A model generated the notes under the pieces. The model saw nothing but the letters and a program-made list of their open reading frames with translations. It searched no databases and had not been told where the DNA came from. The position numbers were made by a program, and so were the translations under genes. Shown one piece after another: positions 1 to 8,866 of a DNA stretch of 64,000 nt; position 1 is the first letter of the stretch, and every line of letters begins with the position of its first letter. The stretch is from Pseudomonadota bacterium (GTDB lineage Bacteria; Pseudomonadota; Alphaproteobacteria; Micropepsales; Micropepsaceae): NCBI GenBank assembly GCA_016201105.1, contig JACQDN010000057.1, positions 34,891 to 98,890 of the forward strand, read 5' to 3'.

Positions 1-2
1 CG

Positions 3-1724
3 GCGAACGTGGCGACATTGTTGGCGATCCCGCCGAACGCCAACATCCAGAGCGCGCATTATCAGAAATATCTGACCTCGGTGAACAGCCCGCGGGTCTC
101 CAACACGAGGGACTGGGGTGTTTCCGGACAATTGGACTGGATCATCGACGATACGACGAGTTTCACGTCGATTACGGCCTACCGGAAGTTCGATTCTCAC
201 GATGCAGCCGACGTGGACTACGGTCCGGCCGATATCTTGGCATCCGCGCCAACGAGAATAGGGACCACGTTCTTCTCCCAGGAAGGGCAGCTCAAGGGCA
301 ATCTGGACAAGTGGCTAGATTGGCTGCTGGGCGCCTACTATTCGCACGAGACGATCGATCAAGTGAATTCGGTCACCTTTGGCACGCAGGCAACCGAATA
401 TTTCGCGCGCTTGCTCGCCCCTGCGGCAAGTGGACAGATATCCAAATGTATCAGGGGCCAGAACAACTTGTTCCCGGGCTGTAACACGGCCGGTGTCGCC
501 AAGTACGGCGTGTTCTATTTGCCGGGCCAGGGATACACCAACCACTTCAGCCAGACCGGCAGTTCCTGGGCGTTATTCACGCACAACACGGCGCATCTGG
601 GCGACCAACTCGCGCTGACCATCGGCATTCGCTACAACCACGAAAGCAAGCACGGCACATTCGATACGTTGTTCCAGTCGAATACGCTGGGTTCGTGTCC
701 CAACACCGACGGGTCGACCAACACGAATTTGCCGCTCAGCCTTCGTTTGCTGTGCCCGCGCGTTTCCTATGACCGCAAATTTGACGAAAGCGCGTGGACA
801 GGCACCGTGAACCTTGCCTACACCCCGACCGACAACGTCATGGCCTATATCAGCTACAGCCACGGCTACAAGGCCGGCGGCTTCAACCTGGATCGCGATG
901 CGGGCACTGCCGGCGGCGTGCGTTGCACGCCTGCTTCCCACCCGCCTCCGTGCCCCGTAGGTCTGAATACAGAAGTCGTCAATCCGATTCGGTTCAGCGC
1001 GGAAACCGCCAGCAGTGAGGAAATTGGCGTCAGGACGACCTGGTTCGACAGCTCCGTGATCGCCAATCTGACGGGTTTCTACACCCAGTTCAGCAACTAT
1101 CAGTTGAATACGTTCGGGGGTCTCGGTTTCACCATCTCGAACATCGGCAGCGTTCATTCGGAAGGCTTCGAATTCGAATCGTACGCAGCGCCGTTCGATG
1201 GAATGCTGCTGAGCGCTGCGGCGACCTTTGCCGAATCGCAATATGGACAGGCGGTCATCACGCCTGGGTATTTGGCCGGAGCGTTGGGCCCCTCAGGACA
1301 TTCTTGCGGCCTCACGCCGGCCGCGTTCGGCGGTGCCGTTCCGCCGGTCGGACCGCGGTGCCTGCAAGGCCGCACCATCACGCAGGCGCCGAAGTGGACG
1401 CTCACCGGTTCGGCAAACTATGAGACGCCGCTCGACACGATGGACTTGACGGCGTTCATCGGCGTCAATGCCAACTACCGCTCGCGCTACAATACCGGCT
1501 CCGATCTCGATGTTCAGAAGATCCAGGGCGGCTTTATATTGGTGAACGGCCGTGTCGGCGTGCGCACCGACGACAATCATTGGGAGTTCGAAGTCTGGGG
1601 ACGCAACATCCTGGACAAGCACTACAAGATCGTCGGCTTCGACAGCGTCGCGCAGGGAGGCACCTGGAATGTGTTCGTCGGTGAACCGGCGACTTATGGC
1701 GTAACACTCACGGCGCATATGTAA
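3..1724 (+). CDS. TonB-dependent receptor, C-terminal part (5' end outside window)
   Basis: Outer-membrane gated channel that imports a ligand (siderophore, glycan or other nutrient) using TonB energy. The frame is open to the left edge, so the plug domain and signal peptide are missing and only about 573 residues of barrel are visible. The barrel has the alternating aromatic strands typical of this family, for example the ISYSHGYKAGGFN segment near residue 285 of the visible part, and WGRNILDKHYK near the end. The last residues are LTAHM rather than a terminal aromatic residue, which is slightly unusual for a barrel. Substrate cannot be told. A strong intrinsic terminator follows immediately. 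Confidence 0.93.
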   Translation, partial: ANVATLLAIPPNANIQSAHYQKYLTSVNSPRVSNTRDWGVSGQLDWIIDDTTSFTSITAYRKFDSHDAADVDYGPADILASAPTRIGTTFFSQEGQLKGNLDKWLDWLLGAYYSHETIDQVNSVTFGTQATEYFARLLAPAASGQISKCIRGQNNLFPGCNTAGVAKYGVFYLPGQGYTNHFSQTGSSWALFTHNTAHLGDQLALTIGIRYNHESKHGTFDTLFQSNTLGSCPNTDGSTNTNLPLSLRLLCPRVSYDRKFDESAWTGTVNLAYTPTDNVMAYISYSHGYKAGGFNLDRDAGTAGGVRCTPASHPPPCPVGLNTEVVNPIRFSAETASSEEIGVRTTWFDSSVIANLTGFYTQFSNYQLNTFGGLGFTISNIGSVHSEGFEFESYAAPFDGMLLSAAATFAESQYGQAVITPGYLAGALGPSGHSCGLTPAAFGGAVPPVGPRCLQGRTITQAPKWTLTGSANYETPLDTMDLTAFIGVNANYRSRYNTGSDLDVQKIQGGFILVNGRVGVRTDDNHWEFEVWGRNILDKHYKIVGFDSVAQGGTWNVFVGEPATYGVTLTAHM

Positions 1725-1750
1725 GAGAGCGCCTATTTTCGCAATACCTT

Positions 1751-1787
1751 CGGCCGGGAAGCGACAGCTTCCCGGCCGTTTTGTTAA
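1751..1787 (+). terminator. Rho-independent terminator after the TonB-dependent receptor
   Basis: A perfect 12-bp stem (CGGCCGGGAAGC / GCTTCCCGGCCG) with a 4-base loop is followed by TTTTGTT. It lies 26 bases after the receptor stop and ends at the likely start codon of the next gene, so that gene needs its own promoter or some read-through. Confidence 0.9.
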
Positions 1788-2506
1788 TGTCAAAATCCAT
1801 GGCGATTCACACCATCTTCGATCTTGCAGCCTGGCTGAGCGGCGGGTTGCTCGGCTGGTGGATTGCGCGCATGGGCTGGCTCAAGGGCGCCTCATCGGCG
1901 CGCTCCTTGCGCAGCGACCCTTGGTACTTCGCGAGTCTGGGCGTCGGTGCGATCACCGGCGCGATTCTGTTCGGCAGCCTCAACATGGGCCTCGCCGGCC
2001 TTTTTCCGCTCGGCCATTCGATCGCAGGCGCCATCGCGGGCGGCATCGTCGCGGTGGAGCTCTACAAACTCGCGCGCGGCATTCGCGGCTCGACGGGGTT
2101 GCCGTTCGTGGCGCCGCTGGCGCTTGGCATCGCGGTCGGCCGCCTCGGCTGCTTCTTCGCGGGGCTCCCGGACTACACCTACGGCACGCCGAGCGCGCTG
2201 CCCTGGGCGGTGGATTTCGGCGACGGCATTCCGCGTCACCCCGTGCAGCTTTATGAATCGGCTGCGATGTTCTTGTTCCTGATCGTATTTCTGCGCGGCA
2301 TCGCGAGCGGGTCGCCGCTCTTTCTTCGCCATGGATTCTACATATTCGTCGGCTTCTATGGGTTGCAGCGTTTTGTGTGGGAATTCCTCAAGCCCTATCC
2401 AACGCTCCTTGGTCCATTCAATATCTTTCATCTGATCTGCTTGGCCTTGCTGGCTTACGCCTTCTTCATGATGCGGAGAAACCATGAGCTTCGTGCGGCC
2501 GTCTAA
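1787..2506 (+). CDS. Lgt-like polytopic membrane protein (prolipoprotein diacylglyceryl transferase family)
   Basis: About 239 residues with several hydrophobic segments. It carries the Lgt-family landmarks GRLGCF (residues 118-123), a following LPW motif, and PRHPVQLYE (149-157); His77 lies where Lgt has its HGG histidine. True Lgt moves diacylglycerol from phosphatidylglycerol to a lipoprotein cysteine. Here the usual GR-x-GNF is GRLGCF and the NGE that follows is missing, so the acceptor may differ. ATG 1799 is an alternative start; neither has a good ribosome site. It overlaps the next gene by 23 bases, so the two are probably co-translated. I call it Lgt-like rather than lgt. Confidence 0.8.
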   Translation: MSKSMAIHTIFDLAAWLSGGLLGWWIARMGWLKGASSARSLRSDPWYFASLGVGAITGAILFGSLNMGLAGLFPLGHSIAGAIAGGIVAVELYKLARGIRGSTGLPFVAPLALGIAVGRLGCFFAGLPDYTYGTPSALPWAVDFGDGIPRHPVQLYESAAMFLFLIVFLRGIASGSPLFLRHGFYIFVGFYGLQRFVWEFLKPYPTLLGPFNIFHLICLALLAYAFFMMRRNHELRAAV

Positions 2507-3893
2507 GGGCTACATCTTCTACGGACAGACGACGTCGCTGTGCGAAACCTGCATGAAGCTGGTTCCAGCCAAGATCGTGTTCGAAGACGACGATGTGTTC
2601 TTCTTGAAGCGTTGCCACGAGCACGGTGTGCAGAAAACGAAAGTCGCAAGCGACGTCGCCTATTACAAATCGCAGAAGGATTGGCTGAAGCCGGGCGATC
2701 GCCCGCTCGCCTTTCAGAGCCGCACGCATCTGGGCTGTCCTTACGATTGCGGCCTCTGTCCCGATCACGAGCAGCATTCCTGCCTCGCACTCATCGAAGT
2801 GAACGACGAATGCAATCTCACTTGTCCGGTGTGCTTCGCCGATTCCTCGCCAAAGAAAACGCGAAGCCGCACGCTCGCCGAAATCGACGTCATGCTCGAA
2901 ACCCTTGTGGAAAGCGAACGCGAACCGGATCTGGTTCAGTTCAGCGGCGGCGAACCCAGCATCCATCCCCAGATCATCGAAATCTTGAAGCTGGCAAAGA
3001 CCAAGCCGATCCGCCATATCATGCTCAACACCAACGGACTGCGCATCGCCCGCGACAAGGCCTTTGTTGCGGATCTGGCGAAGCTGACGCCCGGCTTCGA
3101 GGTCTATCTGCAGTTCGATTCCCGCCGCAAAGCCGCGCTCGAAAATCTGCGCGGCGCCGATTTGCGCCGCATTCGCGATTCCGCGCTCGCCAATCTGGAG
3201 GAAGCCGGCATCTCCACGACGCTGGTCTGTGTGGTCAAGCGCGGCCAGAACGACGATGAGCTGGGCGAGATCGTGCGCCACGCGCTGACCTACAAATGCG
3301 TGCGCGGCGTCACCTTCCAGCCGGTGCAGGACGCAGGGCGCAACGAAAATTTCGACAAGAATCGCGACCGTTTCCTGCTCACCGATATCCGCCGCGAAAT
3401 CGGTCTGAATTCCGGCGTCTTCGACCTCGACGATGTGATCCCGCTGCCCTGCAATCCCGACGGGATCGCGATCGCTTACGGCCTGCGCGACGGCACCAAC
3501 GTCACTCCGATCACCAAACTGATCCCCAAAGAGCAATTGCTGGCAGCGGCGCCGAACACGATCTCGTTTGAAAAATATCCGGAGCTGCAGAAGCGCATCT
3601 TCAATCTGATGTCGCTGTCGGCAACCGGCGAGGCGACCAAGACCGCGCTCGGCGATCTGCTCTGCTGTTTGCCGAAGGTCGAAGTGCCGGCCGATCTCGG
3701 CTATGACAAGATATTCCGCATCGTCATCGTGCAGTTCATGGACCGCTACAATTTCTGTGTCGGCGCGGTGAAGCGCTCCTGCATCCACTTCGTGACACCG
3801 GATCGCAAGATCTATCCTTTCGACACCTACAATCTCTTCTATCGCGACGGCATCAACCCGAAACTGCGGAACCCCGCTTATGTCCCAGCCTGA
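2484..3893 (+). CDS. Radical SAM enzyme resembling tetraether lipid synthase (Tes)
   Basis: 469 residues. The radical SAM cluster motif is CNLTCPVC (Cys110, 114, 117), followed by the SAM-binding SGGEPS. A second CxxxCxxC lies just before it in GCPYDCGLCP (Cys85, 89, 92), and Cys20, Cys23 and Cys44 add an N-terminal metal site. This N-terminal layout, and the C-terminal block FMDRYNF..CIHFVTPD..YPFDTYN, match the family of archaeal Tes (MJ0619-like), which joins lipid tails by carbon-carbon bonds. Bacterial members are known mostly as uncharacterised radical SAM proteins. The gene overlaps the Lgt-like gene upstream and a small membrane protein gene downstream. Family assignment is fairly firm; the reaction is inference. 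Confidence 0.85.
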   Translation: MSFVRPSKGYIFYGQTTSLCETCMKLVPAKIVFEDDDVFFLKRCHEHGVQKTKVASDVAYYKSQKDWLKPGDRPLAFQSRTHLGCPYDCGLCPDHEQHSCLALIEVNDECNLTCPVCFADSSPKKTRSRTLAEIDVMLETLVESEREPDLVQFSGGEPSIHPQIIEILKLAKTKPIRHIMLNTNGLRIARDKAFVADLAKLTPGFEVYLQFDSRRKAALENLRGADLRRIRDSALANLEEAGISTTLVCVVKRGQNDDELGEIVRHALTYKCVRGVTFQPVQDAGRNENFDKNRDRFLLTDIRREIGLNSGVFDLDDVIPLPCNPDGIAIAYGLRDGTNVTPITKLIPKEQLLAAAPNTISFEKYPELQKRIFNLMSLSATGEATKTALGDLLCCLPKVEVPADLGYDKIFRIVIVQFMDRYNFCVGAVKRSCIHFVTPDRKIYPFDTYNLFYRDGINPKLRNPAYVPA

Positions 3894-4140
3894 AGGCCCG
3901 CTTCCTCCCGCCCGTCCGCATTGGACGGCGCTCAGCCTCGTCCTCTTCATCATCGGACTGCTCATTCTGGTGCCGTCCGGTCTTTGCACCGGCATCGGCG
4001 GCATCGTCGCACTGTTTGGGAACGACAATGTCCAGGACGCGCTCGCCATGCTCTTGATGGTGCTGATCTACGGCGCCGTTCCCGTCGCCATCGGCGCCGT
4101 GCTTGTTTACGCGGGGCTGAAGGCGAGAAAACGGGACTAG
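3880..4140 (+). CDS. Small two-helix membrane protein, first of a tandem pair
   Basis: 86 residues with a proline-rich N-terminus, a first membrane helix running into the motif VPSGLCTGIGG, and a second helix near residues 53-80, ending in basic KARKRD. The start lies 14 bases inside the end of the radical SAM gene, indicating translational coupling. I do not recognise the family. The same VPSGLCTGIGG motif recurs in the next gene, so the two arose by duplication. The position suggests a role with the lipid-related radical SAM/Lgt-like pair. Confidence 0.75.
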   Translation: MSQPEGPLPPARPHWTALSLVLFIIGLLILVPSGLCTGIGGIVALFGNDNVQDALAMLLMVLIYGAVPVAIGAVLVYAGLKARKRD

Positions 4141-4143
4141 GTC

Positions 4144-4401
4144 GTGGAACGTCCGTATCGGGCAAAGCCACGACCGCAGTGGGCACCTCTTGGCTTGGCC
4201 TTTATGATCATCGGGCTCATGATATTTGTCCCATCGGGACTCTGCACGGGTATTGGCGGGGCAGCTCTACTCTACGAAGCTGTTAGCGGTGAAATTTCCG
4301 TCGGCAACCCATTGTCGCTGCTTTGGTTGCTTTTGGTTCCAGGACTGGCGGGTATTGGATATGGCGTTTACCGCTTCGGCGTTTATCTGAGCGCGCGCTA
4401 A
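4144..4401 (+). CDS. Small two-helix membrane protein, second of a tandem pair
   Basis: 85 residues, GTG start 3 bases after the preceding stop. It has the same build as its neighbour: a short proline-containing N-terminus, a helix ending in VPSGLCTGIGG, a divergent loop, and a second helix. The first half is clearly related to the upstream protein and the second half is much less so, and base usage is a little richer in A and T. Function unknown; last gene of the cassette that begins with the Lgt-like gene. Confidence 0.7.
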   Translation: MERPYRAKPRPQWAPLGLAFMIIGLMIFVPSGLCTGIGGAALLYEAVSGEISVGNPLSLLWLLLVPGLAGIGYGVYRFGVYLSAR

Positions 4402-4501
4402 TTCTCGTAGCGACAAGCTAGAAACAAAACGTACGTACCCCCCAAGCGATTGCGGCATGAACGGCACCGGGCCACTATGGCCCCCGGTTCGGGGAACTTG
4501 C

Positions 4502-5710
4502 ATGAAGATCGATCTCTATTCGCCGCAAAGCTACGCAAGCGGTCATCCCTTCGCGCAGTACAAATGGCTGCGCGAGAACGCGCCGGTGTTCTGGCAGGAA
4601 GAGCCGAACGGCAAGGGTTATTGGGCCGTCACGCGCTACAAGGATGTGTGGGACGTCGACCGCGGCTTTCAGGCCTATTCCTCCGAACCCACCATCATGA
4701 TCCAGGACCCGGCGGCGAACGAGGCGCTCGGCTTCGGCGGCTACAAGATGATGCTGATGATGGATCCGCCGCAGCACACCGCCTACCGCAAGCTGATCCG
4801 CAGCGAATTCACCCAGCCCTTGGCCGCCGGGCGCACGCCGCGGATGAATGTATTGGCGCGCCAGATTGTCGACGAAGTGATCGAAAGGGGCGAATGCGAT
4901 TTCGTCAGCCAAATCGCCGGTGAAATGCCGTCCTATGTCATTGCCGAACTGCTCGGCATTCCGCTCGATGACGGACGCGAACTCTACAAACTCACCGAGA
5001 TCATCCACACCGCGCCGGAAGTGCAGGTCGCCAATGCCGGCGGCATGGCGGTGTTGAAAATGTTCGAATATGGCCGCGGCGTGATCGAGGAAAAGCGCGC
5101 CCGTCCCAAGGACGATCTCGCCACCAAGCTTCTGCAAGCCGAAGTCGACGGCAAGCGGCTGGACGACATCGAATTCCTTCTATTCTTTCTGCTGCTTATC
5201 GATGCGGGCGGCGATACCACGCGCAATCTGTTGTCGTCGGGATTGGTGGCGTTGTTGGGCAATCGCGATCAGCTGGCCTGGCTGAAGGCCGATATCGCGC
5301 ACCGTTTGCCGTCCGCGCGCGAAGAGCTGCTGCGCTTCACGACGCCCGTCGTCTATATGCGCCGGACCGCGAAGCGCGACACGGTGCTTGCGGGCGAAGA
5401 GATCAAGGAAGGCGACAAGGTCGTGATGTATTTCGGCTCGGCCAATCGCGATCCGGAAAAGTTTGATCGTCCCGATCAACTCGACCTTTCACGCGCGCCC
5501 AATGAGCACATCGCGTTCGGAACGGGGCCGCACGGCTGCCTCGGCCAGCACATCGCGCGCATCGAGATCGATGCCATTCTGCAGGAAGTGCTCATGCGCC
5601 TGCACGGATTGGAAATCGTCGGCGCGCCGGAATGGCTGGCCTCGAATTTCATCTCAGGGCCGAAGCAGATGAACGTTCGTTTCACGCCGGGAAGGCGTTC
5701 AGCAGCGTAG
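4502..5710 (+). CDS. Cytochrome P450
   Basis: Soluble bacterial class I P450 monooxygenase of about 402 residues. It shows the I-helix oxygen-binding motif AGGDTT near residue 235, the K-helix EELLRF, and the haem-ligand loop FGTGPHGCLG near residues 338-348 with the cysteine thiolate. An upstream ATG at 4457 exists, but only ATG 4502 has a purine-rich ribosome site (GGGGAA) at proper distance and begins at the conserved N-terminus. No ferredoxin or reductase gene lies beside it, so redox partners must be elsewhere. Substrate unknown; lipid, terpene or steroid-like compounds are common for this group. Confidence 0.93.
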   Translation: MKIDLYSPQSYASGHPFAQYKWLRENAPVFWQEEPNGKGYWAVTRYKDVWDVDRGFQAYSSEPTIMIQDPAANEALGFGGYKMMLMMDPPQHTAYRKLIRSEFTQPLAAGRTPRMNVLARQIVDEVIERGECDFVSQIAGEMPSYVIAELLGIPLDDGRELYKLTEIIHTAPEVQVANAGGMAVLKMFEYGRGVIEEKRARPKDDLATKLLQAEVDGKRLDDIEFLLFFLLLIDAGGDTTRNLLSSGLVALLGNRDQLAWLKADIAHRLPSAREELLRFTTPVVYMRRTAKRDTVLAGEEIKEGDKVVMYFGSANRDPEKFDRPDQLDLSRAPNEHIAFGTGPHGCLGQHIARIEIDAILQEVLMRLHGLEIVGAPEWLASNFISGPKQMNVRFTPGRRSAA

Positions 5711-5715
5711 TTCGC

Positions 5716-6351
5716 TCAATTGAAGACGCCGCTCGCGTGCAATCCGTCGAAGATGAACTGCATCGCCAGCGCCGCCAGCAGGATGCCCGACACGCGCGCG
5801 ATGACATTGGCGCCGATCGTGCCGAGCAGGCGCATCAGCCGATCCGACAGCAACATGGAAAGGAATGTGATCAGGATAACCAGCGCCAATGCGGCCAGCA
5901 CCAATGCGGCGTTCGTGGCGGTGTGCGCCTTGCCCATCAGGAGCACGATCGCCGTCATGCTGCCGGGGCCTGCGGTCAGCGGAATGGCGAGCGGAAAGAT
6001 CGCGATGTCGGTCCGGTTCTGAGCCGCTTCGGCTTCTTTGCCGGTCAGTGAAGAAATCGCCGAGTGCTGACGCAGCAGTAGCTCCGCCGACATCATCAGC
6101 AGCAGAATGCCGCCGGCCGTGCGAAAGGCGGGCAGGCCGACGCCCAGCAGCGCAAGCAGCTGGAGTCCCCCGAGCGCAAAGGCGAGCAGCACGCCCGTCG
6201 CCGTCACCGCGGCAAGAACCGCCAGCTTGCGACGATGCGGCGGGTTCACATTTGTCGTAAGCGCGAGAAACATCGACGCCACTTCAACCGGGCCGACCGC
6301 GACGAATAATGTGGCGAAGGCGGAAAGAAATATTTGAAACATGACTCGCAT
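5716..6351 (-). CDS. MarC-family integral membrane protein
   Basis: About 211 residues and six hydrophobic segments, matching the MarC/UPF0056 family of inner-membrane proteins whose transport role remains unproven despite the name. Recognisable blocks are VAVGPVEVASMFLALT near the N-terminus and FPLAIPLTAGPGSMTAIVLL in the middle. Possible starts are GTG 6360, ATG 6351 and ATG 6342; none has a strong ribosome site, and the conserved region begins just after the last. The gene converges on the P450 gene, 5 bases apart, and is divergent from exbD. Confidence 0.88.
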   Translation of the reverse strand: MRVMFQIFLSAFATLFVAVGPVEVASMFLALTTNVNPPHRRKLAVLAAVTATGVLLAFALGGLQLLALLGVGLPAFRTAGGILLLMMSAELLLRQHSAISSLTGKEAEAAQNRTDIAIFPLAIPLTAGPGSMTAIVLLMGKAHTATNAALVLAALALVILITFLSMLLSDRLMRLLGTIGANVIARVSGILLAALAMQFIFDGLHASGVFN

Positions 6352-6470
6352 GCTTAGCACGGGCGCCGTCTGACAAAAAATCAGAGCAAAGTCTTCAATC
6401 GATCGCTTTTACCCGCCGCAAACTCCCCACAATTGGCGCCCACGCTTCCACCAACAGGGGAGGAGTCGTC

Positions 6471-6878
6471 ATGGCCATGAATTTAAAGACCCTCAACGGC
6501 GACGTGGCACCCGACATGAACACCACGCCTTTGATCGACGTGATGCTGGTGCTGCTTGTCATGTTGATCGTCACGCTTCCCATTCAGACTCACGCGGTAA
6601 AGATCGATCTGCCGATCAATGCTCCACCTGCGCCGCCTGCTCCCATTGTCACGCTGGAAGTCGATTTCGACGGCACGACTTTGTGGGACGGCCGAATTGT
6701 CGATCCAAAGACCTTGGACGCGTATTTCGCCGATGCTGCGCGACAAAATCCACAACCGGAAATCCACGTCGTTGCCAACCGGTTGGTGAAATACGATGCG
6801 GTTGCCAAGCTTCTGGCGAACGCGCAGCGTCACGGTGTTTCACGGATTGGCCTGGGGACGGAGGAATACGCGCAGTAG
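6471..6878 (+). CDS. ExbD/TolR-family biopolymer transport protein
   Basis: 135 residues with one N-terminal membrane helix and a periplasmic domain. The proton-path aspartate is present in NTTPLIDVMLVLLV (Asp23). ExbD works with ExbB to pass proton-motive energy to TonB. A strong ribosome site, GGGGAGGAG, precedes the ATG. No exbB or tonB lies next to it, so it is an orphan that must pair with an ExbB made elsewhere. It converges on the MBL hydrolase gene 17 bases downstream. Confidence 0.9.
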   Translation: MAMNLKTLNGDVAPDMNTTPLIDVMLVLLVMLIVTLPIQTHAVKIDLPINAPPAPPAPIVTLEVDFDGTTLWDGRIVDPKTLDAYFADAARQNPQPEIHVVANRLVKYDAVAKLLANAQRHGVSRIGLGTEEYAQ

Positions 6879-6895
6879 ACGGGCCAGAGCATACT

Positions 6896-7630
6896 TCAGA
6901 TTTCGAGGATTTTACCGTCCTCGGCAATATCCTCGGGGACGTTGCCGATTTTCGCCAGCATCTCCGGCCCCATATGCGTGAGGACAACGCGCTTGGCGCC
7001 GATCCGCGACAGGTTCTGTTTCAGCGTTGCATAGTCCATGTGAAACTTGATCTTGCGCGTGTCTGAGAGAGCTTCGACAACAAAGACATCCGCCCCGCGC
7101 GCTGCTTCGATCAGCGTGTCCGTCCATTCGCTATCGCCGCTATAGACGAGAACCTTTCCCTCGCAACGAAGGCGCAAAGCGAAAGGTGGCGCTCCGCAGG
7201 CGTGCTCTACGATGAAGGGTTGCACCTGGATGCCGTTAATCTCGCGCGCTGCACCGGCCTCGATTTCGAGAATTTCGATGTCGAACTTCCGTTCGGTTCG
7301 CGACGAGCCGGGGAAGAAAACTTCCATCGCTTGGCTCAGTCGCTCGCGAAATCCCGGTGGACCCACAAGTGTCAGCGCGCCGCGCCGGCGGCTGTAAAAC
7401 TGCGCATCGAGCAGAAAGAACGGCAACCCGCCGAAATGATCGCCGTGCAAATGACTGATGAAGATGGTCGCAATGCTGTTCGGCTCGACGCCGAATTTGC
7501 GCATCGCGATCAGGCTCGATGCGCCGCAATCGATGAGGAAATTTCCTTCGGCGGCGGCGACGTGGAAGCAGGTGTTGAAACGTCCACCGCTTCCGAATGC
7601 GTCGCCGCTGCCGAGGAAGGTCAGCTGCAT
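6896..7630 (-). CDS. MBL-fold metallo-hydrolase (RNase Z-like)
   Basis: 244 residues starting [13 protein letters not shown], the typical first strand of RNase Z-like beta-lactamase-fold hydrolases. The zinc motif HLHGDH is at residues 60-65, and further ligands are likely in EHACGAP, YSGDSEW and VLTHMG. The start ATG shares one base with the thiolase stop (TGATG), so it is translated with that gene in the beta-oxidation operon. That linkage suggests a hydrolase acting on a thioester or small ester rather than tRNA processing, but this is inference. Confidence 0.87.
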   Translation of the reverse strand: MQLTFLGSGDAFGSGGRFNTCFHVAAAEGNFLIDCGASSLIAMRKFGVEPNSIATIFISHLHGDHFGGLPFFLLDAQFYSRRRGALTLVGPPGFRERLSQAMEVFFPGSSRTERKFDIEILEIEAGAAREINGIQVQPFIVEHACGAPPFALRLRCEGKVLVYSGDSEWTDTLIEAARGADVFVVEALSDTRKIKFHMDYATLKQNLSRIGAKRVVLTHMGPEMLAKIGNVPEDIAEDGKILEI

Positions 7631-8790
7631 CAATAGACTTCGAACAAGCCCGCGCCGCCCATGCCGCCGCCGATACACATGGTGACGACCGCGTGCTTGG
7701 CTTTGCGGCGCTTGCCTTCCAGCAGAACATGGCCGGAGAGGCGCGCGCCGGTCATGCCGAAGGGATGGCCGATGGCGATCGAGCCGCCGTTCACGTTGTA
7801 TTTCTCCGGATTGATGCCGAGCGTGTCGCGGCTGTAGAGGCACTGGCTGGCGAACGCTTCGTTCAATTCCCACAGATCGATGTCGCTGACTTTGAGACCA
7901 TGGCGCTGCAGAAGCCGCGGCACCGCGAAGACCGGTCCAATGCCCATCTCGTCCGGCTTGCAGCCAGCCACCGCCCAGCCTTTGAACGCGCCGAGCGGCT
8001 GAAGCCCGCGCTTCTCGGCTTCCTTCGCTTCCATGAGAACAACAGCCGCGGCGCCATCGGAAAGTTGCGACGCATTGCCGGCGGTGACGTATTTGCCAGG
8101 ACCTTTGACGGGCTCGAGCTTGGCAAGGCCTTCCAGCGTCGTATCCGGGCGATTGCACTCGTCGCGGTTCACCACATAGTCGACGATCGTTTCTTCCTTC
8201 GTCTCCTTGTTGACCTGCTTCATCTTGGTCGCCATCGGGACGATTTCGTCCTTGTACTTGCCGGCCTGCTGCGCCGCCGCCATGCGGCGCTGCGATTCCA
8301 GCGAAAACTGGTCCTGATATTCGCGGGAAATCTTGTAGCGCTCGGCCACGATATCGGCGGTGTCGATCATCGGCATCCAGTAGTCGGGATACATCTCGAC
8401 GATCTTGGGCTCCTTGCCGCCGCCGCCACCGCCCTGGAAGGTGATGGAGTCTACGCCGCAACCGACCATGACGTTCGCACCGTCATCCACGATGTAGCGC
8501 GCCGCCACCATGATGGCGTTGAGGCCCGACGAGCAGGCGCGATTGATGGTGGCGCCCGAGGTCGTAATCGGTAGTCCCGCCATCAGCGCGGCACCGCGCG
8601 CGACGTTGCCGGAGGCCGCCACGCAACCGGCGACGACATCTTCGACTTCGGCCGGATCGACCTTGGAACGCTTCACCGCATGCTCGACCGCATGGGCGAG
8701 CATGGCCATGTTCGAGGTGTTGTTGAACCCGCCACGCCCCGCTTTGGCCAAGCCGGTGCGCGCATACGAAACGACGACTGCTTCACGCAT
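7630..8790 (-). CDS. Acetyl-CoA acyltransferase (thiolase)
   Basis: 386 residues, normal thiolase length. It cleaves 3-ketoacyl-CoA to acetyl-CoA and a shortened acyl-CoA, or runs in reverse as acetoacetyl-CoA synthase. The acyl-carrying cysteine is Cys86 in NRACSSGL, the base is His342 in [12 protein letters not shown], and the second cysteine is Cys372 in [15 protein letters not shown] ribosome site precedes the start. It is downstream of the FadB-type gene on the same strand, which supports a degradative fadA role; the four-helix-bundle gene lies between them. Confidence 0.95.
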   Translation of the reverse strand: MREAVVVSYARTGLAKAGRGGFNNTSNMAMLAHAVEHAVKRSKVDPAEVEDVVAGCVAASGNVARGAALMAGLPITTSGATINRACSSGLNAIMVAARYIVDDGANVMVGCGVDSITFQGGGGGGKEPKIVEMYPDYWMPMIDTADIVAERYKISREYQDQFSLESQRRMAAAQQAGKYKDEIVPMATKMKQVNKETKEETIVDYVVNRDECNRPDTTLEGLAKLEPVKGPGKYVTAGNASQLSDGAAAVVLMEAKEAEKRGLQPLGAFKGWAVAGCKPDEMGIGPVFAVPRLLQRHGLKVSDIDLWELNEAFASQCLYSRDTLGINPEKYNVNGGSIAIGHPFGMTGARLSGHVLLEGKRRKAKHAVVTMCIGGGMGGAGLFEVY

Positions 8791-8824
8791 TGTTAGAGTT
8801 CCTCTTCGAGTTTCGATTGGAAAG

Positions 8825-8866
8825 GCGAGTAGTGAATAGTGAATAGTGAGTAGTGAATAGCGAAAA
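8825..8866. repeat. Seven-base repeats, left flank of the four-helix-bundle gene
   Basis: Six consecutive heptads on the plus strand: GCGAGTA, GTGAATA, GTGAATA, GTGAGTA, GTGAATA, GCGAAAA. The same unit in the opposite orientation lies on the other side of the gene at 9270-9290, so the gene is bracketed by inverted heptad runs. Confidence 0.9.

Noticed and set aside
6896..8461. A single 521-codon minus-strand frame running from inside the thiolase into the MBL hydrolase
   Set aside because: The first half is an out-of-frame reading of the thiolase. The hydrolase begins at its own ATG at 7630, which matches the family N-terminus and shares a base with the thiolase stop.
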